DNA of 64,000 nucleotides from Astrothelium macrocarpum (lineage: Eukaryota; Ascomycota; Dothideomycetes; Trypetheliales; Trypetheliaceae), in contig JAGEMR010000003.1 in the NCBI GenBank assembly GCA_021030915.1, positions 124,001 to 188,000 of the forward strand, in the 5' to 3' direction. Under the pieces are notes generated by a model, which was not told the origin of the DNA, ran no database searches, and saw only the letters and a list, made by a program, of their open reading frames with translations. The position numbers and the translations under genes were made by a program. Position 1 is the first letter of the stretch, and each line of letters begins with the position of its first letter. Shown piece after piece: positions 23,578-34,387 of this stretch.

Positions 23578-25173
23578 TCATACTTTGTTTGCGGCGTCTT
23601 CAGACGATACAGTGTACTCGTGGGTAACGAAAATGTCCTTGGGATCATCCACGGCTTTGTTGTCTTGCGTGTCATCCATGATGACCCGTTCGTCGCTGGC
23701 ACCGGAGCTCAGTCGCTTCGTTCCGTAGTTGTTTCGTCGCCAGCTCATAGGGTTCATCTCGAAGGCCTTCTTGCCTGATCGGCCGTTAGACACACTCGTG
23801 TCTGTACCCATGTTCGAATTTCTATAACCACTTAGGCCTTTGCTGGGTGTCCGCATTCCGGATATATCTGCTGTGGAGCTTGCAAACCATCTGGTGTTGT
23901 TGAAGAGTGGTTTGATACCTGGAACACATGCGACGAGTGTGGCCACGAATTCCTCCCGGTCAGCCCAACCAAGCGCAACGGGAAGGGTCTCAATACTCTT
24001 GAGTGAGTAGTAAGAACGGAGAATGGTGGCGATCATAACGAAGATACCAGAGGAAAATAGCACAGCAAGCCCCAATTTTTGACGCAGCGGTATTTTGACT
24101 TTGAAGAGGAGCGGCATCGGAATGAGGATGATTCCAAGGTCAGTCCTGAAGATCAGAGGTCAGCCGATGCTCAATGACTGCAAGCGTTTCAACATGAATA
24201 GAGAGAATCGTACAAGCAATTCAATATCCCAATCACATAATAATTGATGGGCCGAGTTGTACAATTATCTGCAAAACTGTTTAGCGCAAAGCCACATGCG
24301 GCGAGCTGGCGCGCTAACCTCCTGGATATGGCTTGATTTGCCAAGTACGTTCGATCGGTAGGCATTGTAAGACGTTCGTCAACATGGATGCCAGATATGT
24401 TGCCACGGCAAATATGCACATGGCCATAACGAGTCTCTCTTGCTGGTAGACTCCGGAACTATCGGTCAAGTTAGAATTTGCAACAGTAAACACTGACCGA
24501 AAAAAAGGTCATTTTTACCTCATCTTATGATAGAGATGCAAAAGTATCCCCTTCAAACACCAGAGAAATGTTGGATACCAAGTCCAGTTCCCAAAAGCAA
24601 TCTTCGTCCCCTTAACTAGAGTGGGTATTTCGCTATCAGGAACCTCCATAGCCGTCTGTTCATTGAGGCCAATGTTGGTTCCATACTGTTCTTTATTCAC
24701 ATTATTGCATTAGCGATCTCCGGTATAATCTTTGACGATCCAAAAGCAGTCGCAGCAACAAATGAAAGCACCAAGAGCACGAAGAGAAGATAGGATCAGA
24801 TCCCTACATATCAAAATCTCTTGGTGTAAAAGATACTCCACTAATTAGTGGAATTTTATAAGGAATTGCAAATGCCGAGAAGGCATGTAGCTGTTTGGAG
24901 GATGTGTAGCAAAACTGAGAAACATACCAAATAGATAGATATTAGCATTGGTAAGCGAATAGAAAACCTACAGACAAGCTTGACATTAACACAGATTCTC
25001 GAATAACTTTTGGTATACGAACAAGTACTCACTATAGCTAGAACAGCAAACGCATCGCCCAAGTTCAAGTTACGCCAGCCAACAACCTTAACACGAGCAT
25101 AGAAGCGTAACAACAAGACCGAAACGCCAATCCCATATTCCGCAAACGTTTCTCCAAGCAACGAGTACGCCAT
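23578..25173 (-). CDS. Fungal rhodopsin-domain / PTH11-like membrane protein
   Basis: ATG at 25173. Exons recognised in transcript order: about 25026-25173, a second near 24862-24925, then 24519-24685, 24319-24458, 24214-24268 and 23578-24145; the last four join in frame. The protein has the expected seven-helix layout: ETFAEYGIGVSVLLLRFYAR at the start, a helix after a loop with WYPTFLWCLKGILLHLYHKM, CIFAVATYLASML, the extracellular loop LPIERTWQIKPYPGDNC, NYYVIGILNCL, TDLGIILIPMPLLFKVKI, and a long polar tail. PTH11-type receptors sense surface or chemical cues at the fungal plasma membrane. The donor of the second exon is not clear: no GT lies where the frame must leave (a GC donor near 24864 is possible), so this part may be mis-modelled or mutated. 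Confidence 0.78.
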
Positions 25174-27369
25174 GATTTTTGTTACGGGAAGCGTAGTCCC
25201 ACTACCCAGAGGTAGTGAATGTGTAGAGCAGCAAAAGAACAAAGAGTATGGCCAACGGAGAATCAGATCCGGGCTTGTAAAAGCATTTATGATGTTGACA
25301 AGGGAGTGAAAGAGAATTGTCATCTATACCACAGCTCGAAAGGGTAAGAACAGGCACAAGTGTCACACACAGATGAGATCTACATCTCCTAGATACCCAA
25401 AGCGATCAACTCAAAGCCCAAGTAGAGATCCAAGTATACCGGGATCAATGTTCCAAAAGCCCGTTGCCAAGACAAGAGCTATGACGAAGCGGCGTGATTT
25501 GTACCGTGGATTGGAACGGGGTTTGATAGCGGTTACAACGGTCGGGATGAAGCGAGGCCATTTTGGTATTTCATGATTGTTCTGCAACAGGCACCGCTTG
25601 GAATTAATGGCCAAAGCTTCCCTTCGCCTGCCATGACTTAGAACTTCCAAGAGCAAATTGCCCCTAAATGCATCAAGGGTCATCAGTGGGGACAACCAGC
25701 GATGTCGGCGACATGATTCATGTGTGCCATAGGGGGTTCAGCATGAAGCGGCGAAAAAATTTTCATAGGTTTTCGTCGCGCCTCGGACGCTTTTCACATG
25801 TACTGCTTTGAACATTAGCTACAATGACTAACGACAGATAATTGCTGAACATCTGTTCCAGGAGAATAATGCTGCACGGAAACATAAGACCCAGGGTTGA
25901 TACTGAGGACTATTCTGCTTGACTCTTTGAGATATCGAGAAGCGGGACAGGAAGACGCGGAACCTACGTCGAGATCCGCGCCTTCGATTGGAAAGTCGAT
26001 GTCAGATCCTCGTAAAATCACATTCCTGCGATAGGCAAACCCTGAGGATAAATCTCAGACCCGCTCGTCCGGCGGGATTTGGAAATGAGAGAGAGCCTTT
26101 TAGAGAGACAGGGTCGAACCTCCCAAAAGAAAATCTACGAAGTCGGTTTTCTCCGCCAACCGTTAACATCCCGCCCAGGGTTTGCGATGGTGTTTCGTAG
26201 CTTGCGTGGGCTTGATTAGAGAGGCGGAACGGGGCCGACCCGCTGCCATAGCTCTATCCCACACTGAACTGCCGAAAACACGGCAACTTCCAGTCCAGTG
26301 GAACTTTGGATCCCGCTTTCAATGCCCGCACTCATCCCACTGGGTGGGGACCATGAGTCAGTCACGGAGAGCTAGACATGGAGCAGCGGTGGGTGTTCAA
26401 ACCTGATTCCGAGTCCAAACTTGTGCCTGTACAATCAGTTTAAAGGTAGACGATGGATTTAAGTCTTGTAAGACACGACCTGTCCTTGGACGTTTTTGAA
26501 CAGGAACCAAAATCCTGCAGAGGACCAGGCTTAATCCGGTAGCGGCCTCTTCCCTGAGTCGACAAGGAGCTACCGAACGAGTCAAGACGTATGAGAGAAT
26601 ACAGTATAGTCAGCTCTTCATATCGTCTTAGTCGCGGACAAACTTCCGAATTTGAACGACTAAGACTCTCGCCTCGAGGATTTGAGAAAGATCGTCTATT
26701 CCATCAGTCATATCTTCATGACTGCCGACAATTATTAAGACCGTTACAGAACCCTAACAATGCTTCATCCTTCGCGCGTGAAGTCGAGGGAGAAGAATCG
26801 TCTCTTGCATTGACTCCGGGAGAAGCAAAATGAGTCTCTTGGCAAGAGCGTAAAATCCTATCCGCTCTTAGGCTATTACAGTTCAGTGAGTTCACCAAGC
26901 CGGCACCGGCGGAATCCTACTCAAGATGATCTTCATGCAACGCAGCTACACAGCGCCGCCTCATTCCGAAAGTCCCAAGACCATTCTAGGGGCTGCATTG
27001 CGCGCCAAGACTTGTGGCTCGTGTAGAAAGGATTGATTGTCGGTTATCTCTCCGGAGACTCGTTTATCGATGTTGTTGTGCCTGGAGCTATGGGAATGCC
27101 AATAATGAACCCAGGAAATCCAGGCGCAACATCTTCAGAGTAGGAACAGCGTTTTTCGTAGCGCAAGTAACAATTTGGAAGAAGCGAATCTGGATTCCAG
27201 CTTGATGACCACAGCCACGTTCAAATGATAGTCTTTGGCCTCAAGACTGAGATAAGAATGGCATCCGTCCACATGGGCCTTCTAGCTTCAGAGCAGCTTA
27301 TCACAGGTGATGGGCTGCAAATATATCTCAATCGCGAACCACTTCTCAACGAGGTAGACAATGACGCTC
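25174..27369. other. Long intergenic region
   Basis: About 2.2 kb. Frames at 25411-25695 (minus), 25988-26406 (plus) and 26591-26833 (plus) are short, mutually overlapping and without motifs. A TCGSCR-like peptide near 27010 is not followed by a zinc-cluster. Bases 26040-26900 look like former coding sequence in composition, but I cannot assign them. Confidence 0.45.
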
Positions 27370-28361
27370 CTAGTACTCTTTAATCACACCCCCTTGCTGC
27401 ACCTCTGGACTCGTAGCTGCCATAACCTTCCTCATGGCCTCATCACAGAAACCTGGCTCTGGCCTTAAATAGTATTTGTCAAGACTGACCTCCACAGTTT
27501 GCCCATACGTCTGCTCTGGTGCCACGTACTTCCCGTTTGCATCGTTCAAAGCGACTCCATCAACTAGCGTCAATACGACTTTCGAAATCATTTCCACAGG
27601 CGTAAATACATCTCGTGGAAAATTCGACCATCCTCCTTCACCAACAAGATTCGTCTCTACGATTCCTGGGCATATGACGTTTGCGCGGATGCCATCGAGG
27701 TGATACGGTGCTGCAATTGAGCGCAGAAAACCTACAACGCCGTCTGTCTGCGAAGTAAGCATCATCCCAAACACCTTCTTGGTCAGCAACAATGCCAATA
27801 AAACATACATTTGGCCGCCGTATACATGGGCGAGTAGCAACTCGGGTACAAGCCGCAACAACTCGCCGTTATCACTAAACTCGCGCCTTGACCCTGGTGC
27901 GGGCTCTGTCGAAAGTAATGCTGTGCCAAATAGCTCGTGTAGATCACGCCCTTTAGATCAACATCCACGCTGTATGTGCTCCATTCTGGAGGAGGCTCTA
28001 TGCCAGAAGAATGTTTGATATAGAAGTCTCGGAACTCGACAACGCCAGCGTTTGCAAAGACGAAATCAAGACGGTTACCGCTGGAGGTGAAGGCGGCTTT
28101 GAAAGCAGCTCCGAGTCGAGAATATGAAGTTACGTCTGCCTGGTGAAAAGTTGTATTTGAAAATTTTTTTGCTACTTCTTCGCCATCCTTGGTATTGAGA
28201 TCCAGAATATGTAATATCCAATCTCCGCGTTCAGCAAGAGCACTTGCAACAGCAAGGCCCATGCCAGAAGCTTCGGGAAGTCGTTAGCTCGTAGCTGGCA
28301 TTTCAAGGCTTCAGAAATGCGGTAGCTTACCTCCGCCTGTAATGAGTGCGACTTTGGTCAT
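27370..28361 (-). CDS. Short-chain dehydrogenase/reductase (15-PGDH-like)
   Basis: Exons in transcript order 28331-28361, 27809-28270 and 27370-27743; 288 residues. The N-terminal Rossmann motif is MTKVALITGGASGMGLAVAS, formed across the first intron. A DVTSYSRL segment, the NAGVVEF strand and the SLVITASCCGLYPS strand (catalytic Ser) follow; the active-site Tyr and Lys are in YTAAKYGVVGF, formed across the second intron, and IRANVICPGIVETNL follows. Such enzymes oxidise secondary alcohols with NAD(P). The cofactor-selecting acidic residue (LDLNTKDG) suggests NAD. The last 30 residues are an ordinary extension. It stands alone; the nearest metabolic gene is the MFS pump on the other side of the PTH11-like gene. 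Confidence 0.9.
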
Positions 28362-29586
28362 TTGATAAGAATATCAGGTTTGCTGTCTATATCTCCAATC
28401 AAACAACGGTTGAGATTATTTGTAATTTGAACTTCTAGCTCGCTTCACTCCTAAGCCCAAGCAAAAGATTCTTCGCACAACGGGATCGACCTGCATCGTC
28501 TGGTCTTGGAGGTGGAGACTAATCTACATGCCTACGACTTGTTCCTGTCACAGGTCCATGCTAGTTTGACTGATCCCCTGATCATCACACTGTGGCAAGC
28601 TCGGCTGTGGTTTGATGTCCAAAATATACTATACAGACGCGTCAAAAGGCTAGCGCGTTGTTTAATTAGGACGAGTCGAGAGGGTTTCGAGAGAATCACG
28701 AGCAGTAGGCCATTTCAAGCACGACCAGGCAAAGGATCGTCACAATTCAACAAATGAGATAAGAATACCTTAGCCCATGTCCTTTAGGATTGTCTTCGAC
28801 TCGTGAGCAGGATTCGCCTCTTGCCAGCTTTGGTCCGATTTTTCGTGGTCATTAATGCACGACTTGAAAGCGTAGCAGACTTAGCCCAGCAAGGTGATGC
28901 TTGTCGACCGCGTTCCGACATTGTACCAGACTCGTAAGCGACCTTGGCTACAAGCTGCTATGGGGTCAGTGTGGGCTTAGTCCCATTTGAGGGGGTTTCA
29001 ATCAATGGTTCCTGCAGGAAAATTTGAAGGGTTGAGCCGCGTCCGGGTGGGAATTTTCCCAAGTGCGTACATTATACCCGCTAGTCTGCTTTTGTGAGCA
29101 AACAACAATGACTAAGCAAGAAATGACACCTCCGACACTGTTGGCAGAAACTACCTATACCTGTATCAGACTACAGAACTTGTCAATGCTAACATGCAGC
29201 GCCGGGAATTACAAGTCATAGCAAGAGCCTATCTAAATGCTACATATGGGTTTGCGTAAGCTCGATAGCAATCTGAAAATTGCTATATTGGAAGAATCGA
29301 ATTTGCTCATTGGCTGATCCTTACGCACATGTATAGATGAAACGCCAGAGAGGCAATCTCCTTTTCGTGATAGTGAACAGATCGACAAATACATCACGGT
29401 ATCCAATTGCACGCTGATGTACCAGAGAGCTCTAAGGCCAAAGTCGTTTCCGGTCGATGGACTTCAGCATGGCAAAGAAAAGATACAAATATTGTCCACT
29501 CAAATTACATCAGAACGCGACCATGTTCCAAGAGTACATCATCATGATCCATCAAACTCACCAGTTGGTTCAATGAACCTATCGAC
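28362..29586. other. Intergenic region
   Basis: About 1.2 kb containing the SDR promoter on its left. Frames at 28506-28757 and 29417-29599 have no motifs. No RNA genes or repeats were seen. Confidence 0.5.
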
Positions 29587-30861
29587 TCAACGCCCATAAG
29601 CCTCACTCACAAACCCATCCCACTCCTGTGAAAAACTATATGCGCTCCTGCCACACCACAACGGACCCGGCATCCGCTGTCCGTCAAAGAACACCGGCTC
29701 CCCAAACAAATTGTTGAACCACCCTCGCACCTGTTCCCTTCCATACAGCTCCATCTCGCCAAAGCAACCACGTCCAAACCGGGGTCGATCGTCTTGCGAG
29801 CTATCCCGTGCGCGCCAGCCAAACGTCATCGTTTCGTCGGGGTTGTAATCGGCGATGCGCAGGACGCCGGATTGCCAGGCAAGCGAGAAAGAGCCCCAGA
29901 TTGTGCCGGTGGAGTTATCAACACAGAGAGCGAGGGAGCAGAGCGGGGGATCGTCGATAGGGAATTGTTCAGCGAGGTCGGGGCAGCTGAGTTGATAGGC
30001 CCCGGTGACGTTGTAGGATGGTGGCCCCGTATTGGGCGTGAAGTATTCTGGTGGGTAACCGTTAGGTGAGGGCGATTCGGTCTTGACCTTGCGCTCCTTC
30101 TTGATGGGTGTTGCTCGCTTCGTGGCTGGCTCTTCTTTGATTTTCAGTTCGGACTTCATTCTCGACTTGGAGCTTGGCTTCGGCGCCATTTTGGGCCCAT
30201 CACGAGGTTCGTTTTTCGAATATTGTTTCAATGGAGACTTTGGAGATGCTCTGGCCGAATTAGAGGTTTTGCCCTTTGGCATCGTTTCAGCCGCGGGGCT
30301 TTTTGAACATGTTGATGGTTTGACGACCTGTTTCGATGCTTTCGGGGTCGACCTTTTACCTGAAGACGGATGTTCTGCACGATCTATATCGATGGATATG
30401 TCGCCAGCAGTGATAGATATTTTAGTCCGCTTGGAATCTCCTGGCTTGTCATCACCATTGGTCCGCTTCCGGCCTCTATGCCCAGGCGTTGCCTCACTCT
30501 TGGTCTCAGAAGCATCTTTGCTTTGAAATTTGGCCTTTCGTACAGCCGCAGCATAATCCTTCCTCATCTGGCTCTCCATATCCATGAGGTGTGGTGGGAC
30601 TTTTAGCTTTCCTTGATTGATGGCTTGTTGAAGGCGCACTTTGGCAGTATTCTTTTCCTTGGATCGTGGGAGGCCATAATGTATTAACTGTGCTTCATAC
30701 CAATGGCCAACTTGATCCCTCAGGCTCTTTCCAGTGAGCAACGCTTTCACCTCGGATTCCGAGGCTCGCGGATGCCGTTTACCATCGCCTCCAACATCAA
30801 CAAGGAGCGTATCTCTGTAGAGAAATTCACCTCGAACGATAGGTGGCGTAAAAGAAGTCAT
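29587..30861 (-). CDS. Uncharacterised basic, probably nuclear protein
   Basis: Uninterrupted frame of 424 codons from the ATG at 30861 (the frame is open further upstream but without an ATG). Residues about 1-110 form a conserved-looking helical domain with FLYRDTLLVDVGG, RDQVGHWYEAQLIHYGLPRS and VPPHLMDMESQMRKDY. Residues 120-290 are a long Lys/Ser/Pro-rich disordered stretch with several KKRK-like signals (for example RGRKRTNGDDK and KKERKVK). The C-terminal 120 residues are a second compact domain with WGSFSLAWQSGVLRI and FNNLFGEPVFFDGQRMPGPL. I do not recognise the family. It may be a chromatin or transcription-associated protein; that is a guess from composition. Confidence 0.7.
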   Translation of the reverse strand: MTSFTPPIVRGEFLYRDTLLVDVGGDGKRHPRASESEVKALLTGKSLRDQVGHWYEAQLIHYGLPRSKEKNTAKVRLQQAINQGKLKVPPHLMDMESQMRKDYAAAVRKAKFQSKDASETKSEATPGHRGRKRTNGDDKPGDSKRTKISITAGDISIDIDRAEHPSSGKRSTPKASKQVVKPSTCSKSPAAETMPKGKTSNSARASPKSPLKQYSKNEPRDGPKMAPKPSSKSRMKSELKIKEEPATKRATPIKKERKVKTESPSPNGYPPEYFTPNTGPPSYNVTGAYQLSCPDLAEQFPIDDPPLCSLALCVDNSTGTIWGSFSLAWQSGVLRIADYNPDETMTFGWRARDSSQDDRPRFGRGCFGEMELYGREQVRGWFNNLFGEPVFFDGQRMPGPLWCGRSAYSFSQEWDGFVSEAYGR

Positions 30862-32699
30862 CCTACCAATCGTCGAGACCGCACTCGGTGTAGGCAAACA
30901 GTTAGTGGACGAGCTTGAGGGCCTGTCGGAAAGCAGGCATGTGAATCGGAACTCCAATTTCGGGTTAAAATAAGGTTTTGGTTCATCACTCGGTTACCAT
31001 TTTTCTGTCTCACTGAAACGCTCCCTCTACACAGAACTCAGGTGAGCGTCACTGACGAGTGCCAATCATGATTGAATGTATCAGACGATGAACCCTCATC
31101 AAAAACATGCAGCTATCACATGGACTTTGTAGATTATGGTACGTCGTATCCAGATATTGCATTTGTTTTTTCGAATAGCATATTAGCTCCATTTTCGATC
31201 ATAAGCCAGCTGCTACTCATCAGCACATTGCCGAAATTGGAACTAAATGTATTACCTAGACATTGTGTAATATGAGAAAAAAATCAAGACGCACGTCACC
31301 TCCTGTGCCTTACTGCCTCAAGTGGTATGAGCGCTACCTGCACAGACTTGATATGCTTACCATTATCTGCCGGCGTCTCTCTTGCTCTTGCCCTTTCCCA
31401 CTTTTCTATGCGTAGCAAATAAATGAGCGCTGCCTCTCACAAGAACGTAGCTATGTTATATAAATCGAAAAGTGCATACATGGCCCAGATACTGCATTTC
31501 CATATTTGATAGACCGATTCATTCCACCATGTTTCGCGCACCATTCTTGCCTGGAGCTATCATTAAATCTTGGTCAGATTTCGGGGATGAGAGCTAGGTT
31601 TATTGTTTTTCCTACAAATTCATGAGGAGCCAATGTTGGGTTGAAAACGTTGAGAGCAAGCGGCATGTGATCCTGCTACGTCATATCGCTAGTCTCATAG
31701 AGCCTAGCGTGTTGTAGCCATCACACGTACCGTGGCTTAGCTTCCTTCTGCTCTCAACAAGTCCCATTTCAACGACTTTGACTTTCAAATTCAACAGAAC
31801 GGCAGATTCCTGTAAAGAGCTCTATGCATGTTATAGGGCCCGAGAAAACCTGGAATGACTCGTAATTTATCATTAAGACCCCTGCGGCCAATTGACACGC
31901 TGACAATCCAAAGCAAACGTCATACCAGCGGGACTGCAATTGCGAACGCGCTCTCTATCTCTGATCACCTGTTGCTATAGTTCTATTCCACTCGGATCAT
32001 GCGGTCGACAAAGTTGAAAACTCTTAATGTGCTCGCAATATGGCATAGGTAAAGCTTTATGTATTGGCTACCTATACTTGCACTGAAAGGGCGCAGTGTG
32101 AAAGCATAAGTGATGTCAAACACTCTCAAGGGGTCTTTCGCCCTTCTAAAGTGGGTCTCCAGTAGCTATAGGCACACTATATACACTCTCTCGTTATCCA
32201 TTATTCACGTATCCTCACTAATTCATTTCAGTTCTGAATTTGTATCTATACAATGCGGGCTCATCATCAGCACATTTTGTTCATTTGTTCCCCGAACCTA
32301 ATTACAAAAGTGGCCATGACTATCTCGAATTCCCAGCATCTTGACAGCTGTGTTTTGTCTTAGCCTTCTCTACCTTGGACGACAATTCAGCGACAATCTA
32401 CTGCTCATTAGACTCCCCTTTAATTTCCACGTGGTTTGGTTTAGCTCTTCCGGCGCTGCCGACCTCCCACTCTCCACGCAAATTGTGTATCTGACATTAT
32501 CAGGGATGTACGCTTCGCCGCAGCTCTCTTTCAAAGAACCACTAGATCAGTTGGGATCATCGCAGGCTTTGCGGCATGGTGGCCCATCACTTTGTCAAAA
32601 AGGTTTTCCGGAAATTCACGATGTTGAAAGACGTTTCACAGGTGGCCTTGCGATCATGTCATTGAAGGGGCACTGGATGATAAGGTAGATAAACTTGCG
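30862..32699. other. Long intergenic region
   Basis: About 1.8 kb. Short frames at 31072-31275, 32110-32301 and 32341-32688 show no motifs; the last is antisense to the end of the tail-anchored gene. I see no repeats, terminal repeats or RNA genes. The left end is the promoter of the nuclear protein gene. Confidence 0.5.
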
Positions 32700-33933
32700 T
32701 CATTGTTCCAGGATTGGGTGTTTCCATTGCTGCCATGCCACCCAGGCTTGAAATACTGCAACGGCGAGACCAAGTAATCCCAAGATCACCGCGATAATGA
32801 CACCAATGAGTGTAGCCATCATTATATATCTGGCACCACTTTTCCGTTCGAACCACTTTTCAACGTACCCTCGCGGCGTTGGATTTTGAAGCTCTTCATA
32901 CAAGTCCATTAAGCGTGGTCCGAAGTAGTAATACGTTTCCGTCTCCTCTTCCGATCGATAGGAGGCGCTCTCGAACCGTAAGCAATCCGGATCAATCCCT
33001 TCTTTCGATACCAGTGAGCGTAGTAAGGAATAGCTATCTAACGGGAAAATGACTAGTTGAAGCGAGTCCAGTATCTCAAGCGCAAGTTGGCGCGGAATGG
33101 TACTTCTATTTTGTAGATGTAAGCGTAAATACTTTTCAACGCTTCAATTAAGGTGCTTACGATTGCTTCGACTGTGTGCTTGGAAGTGATTTTGGCACAT
33201 TTTGGGAAGCGATCAAACACTCCTTTATGAAAGATGTATGATGGTATACGCGAACCAATCCTTTCTTTCGATCCAATTGAAGGTGTTCCCGGAGATCATC
33301 AGTGGGTACAAATCGTAGACCAGCTTTTTTCTTCAGTCTTTTAGCGCTTATAGCACTTTTGATCGCAGTCGAGATTTCCGAAGACTTTGGGTCGTTCAAC
33401 AAGAGATGATCGGTTTTTGGAAGCGCTCTTTCCAGGAACTCGCTAAACGTTGCATCATCTCGCCATACAATTGGCTGAGTTCCCGACTCCAGAATGGACT
33501 CTTGACAATTGCTAGAGCAATTGATCATCACTATTGCGCTTACCGCGATGCTAAAGGCGCGGTTCTGATCAATTGTTAGAGGTATTGCATCCTTACTCCC
33601 ATCTCTACTCGCAAAGTAATCTTTTGTGAGTTCTGCCCGCGGAACGTTGGAATTAGTCTTGATTGTCCTGATCATATCAAGAATTTCCTCGTGTGACCTT
33701 ATTGCAACAGCGTTTGGTCCGGCTAGAATCTCCGGTACATATGCGCTGCAGATCTCCGTGTAGTACTTGAAGAATCGAGATAGGCGTTCCAACCGCTGCG
33801 CTGAACAGGGCGACTTCCAGTCCCACAGAACCATTGCTAAGGTCTGCAGCTGAAGTGCCGAGGCTGCTTTCAGGGGTGAGAGCAAGTCCATCATTGGAAA
33901 CTTGTCGATCAGTCTGAGGATTCTCTGCCTCAT
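32700..33933 (-). CDS. Uncharacterised fungal tail-anchored membrane protein
   Basis: Exons in transcript order 33161-33933 and 32700-33105, intron 55 bases, 392 residues. The N-terminal 260 residues are a soluble helical domain with LIDKFPMMDLLSPLKAASAL, WDWKSPCSAQRLERLSRFF, WRDDATFSEFLERALPKTDH and GLVRVYHHTSFIKECL. After the junction the sequence reads STIPRQLALEILDSLQLVIF, PDCLRFESASYRSEEE, YYYFGPRLMDLYEELQNP and RGYVEKWFERKSGARY, and ends in one hydrophobic helix (LIGVIIAVILGLLGLAVAVF) followed by about 18 residues, so it is tail-anchored with the bulk in the cytoplasm. I recall highly similar unannotated proteins across Dothideomycetes and Leotiomycetes, but no known function. It is transcribed divergently from the trypsin-like gene, 454 bases between start codons. 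Confidence 0.82.
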
Positions 33934-34387
33934 CTATACCCTTCATCTTCCTTGTGACCCAGTACGTGCACTGCCACACAAACTACCACTTGTCTGCGAC
34001 ATCCTGGTACAGCATGAGAATCCATTATTTCATCAATCAAGGCTGCATCCCAAGTTACACAGCGATGACCGTGATCCGAGAGCGATCAATTTGATAGGAG
34101 AACTCGCGCAAGCCATAAAACGCCCGGAGATGATCTTCAACTCAATGGGTGTATGTTGGGAAGAGAGACTGGGGCTGTGCATGTGAGTTGGGAAATGTCT
34201 GGTCCTCCTACCAATAAAAATACAGATAGATGGCGGCGGCGGCAGGGACACGGCAAGGCTGCATTTCGCAGAGAACATGAATTGATCAATCTAAAGAGAA
34301 TGTCCTGCAACCAACTTCGCAGCATACTTGAGTGGTCATACGCCTCGACACTAGACCGGCACTTCATTCTTGCTAAACCTTCAAAAG
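33934..34387. promoter_or_regulatory. Shared promoter of a divergent gene pair
   Basis: 454 bases separate the two start codons of the tail-anchored protein and the serine protease. No other gene is supported here; the short frames on each strand (34033-34278, 34137-34406) overlap antisense. Such short head-to-head spacing commonly gives co-regulation in fungi. No specific operator was identified. Confidence 0.55.

Noticed and set aside
26095..26420. Possible tRNA B-box-like GGTCGAACC and GTTCAAACC
   Set aside because: No A box at the right distance and no cloverleaf could be folded by eye.
26990..27070. TCGSCR peptide suggesting a Zn2Cys6 cluster
   Set aside because: Only the first two cysteines fit; the following codons do not continue the motif and a stop follows.
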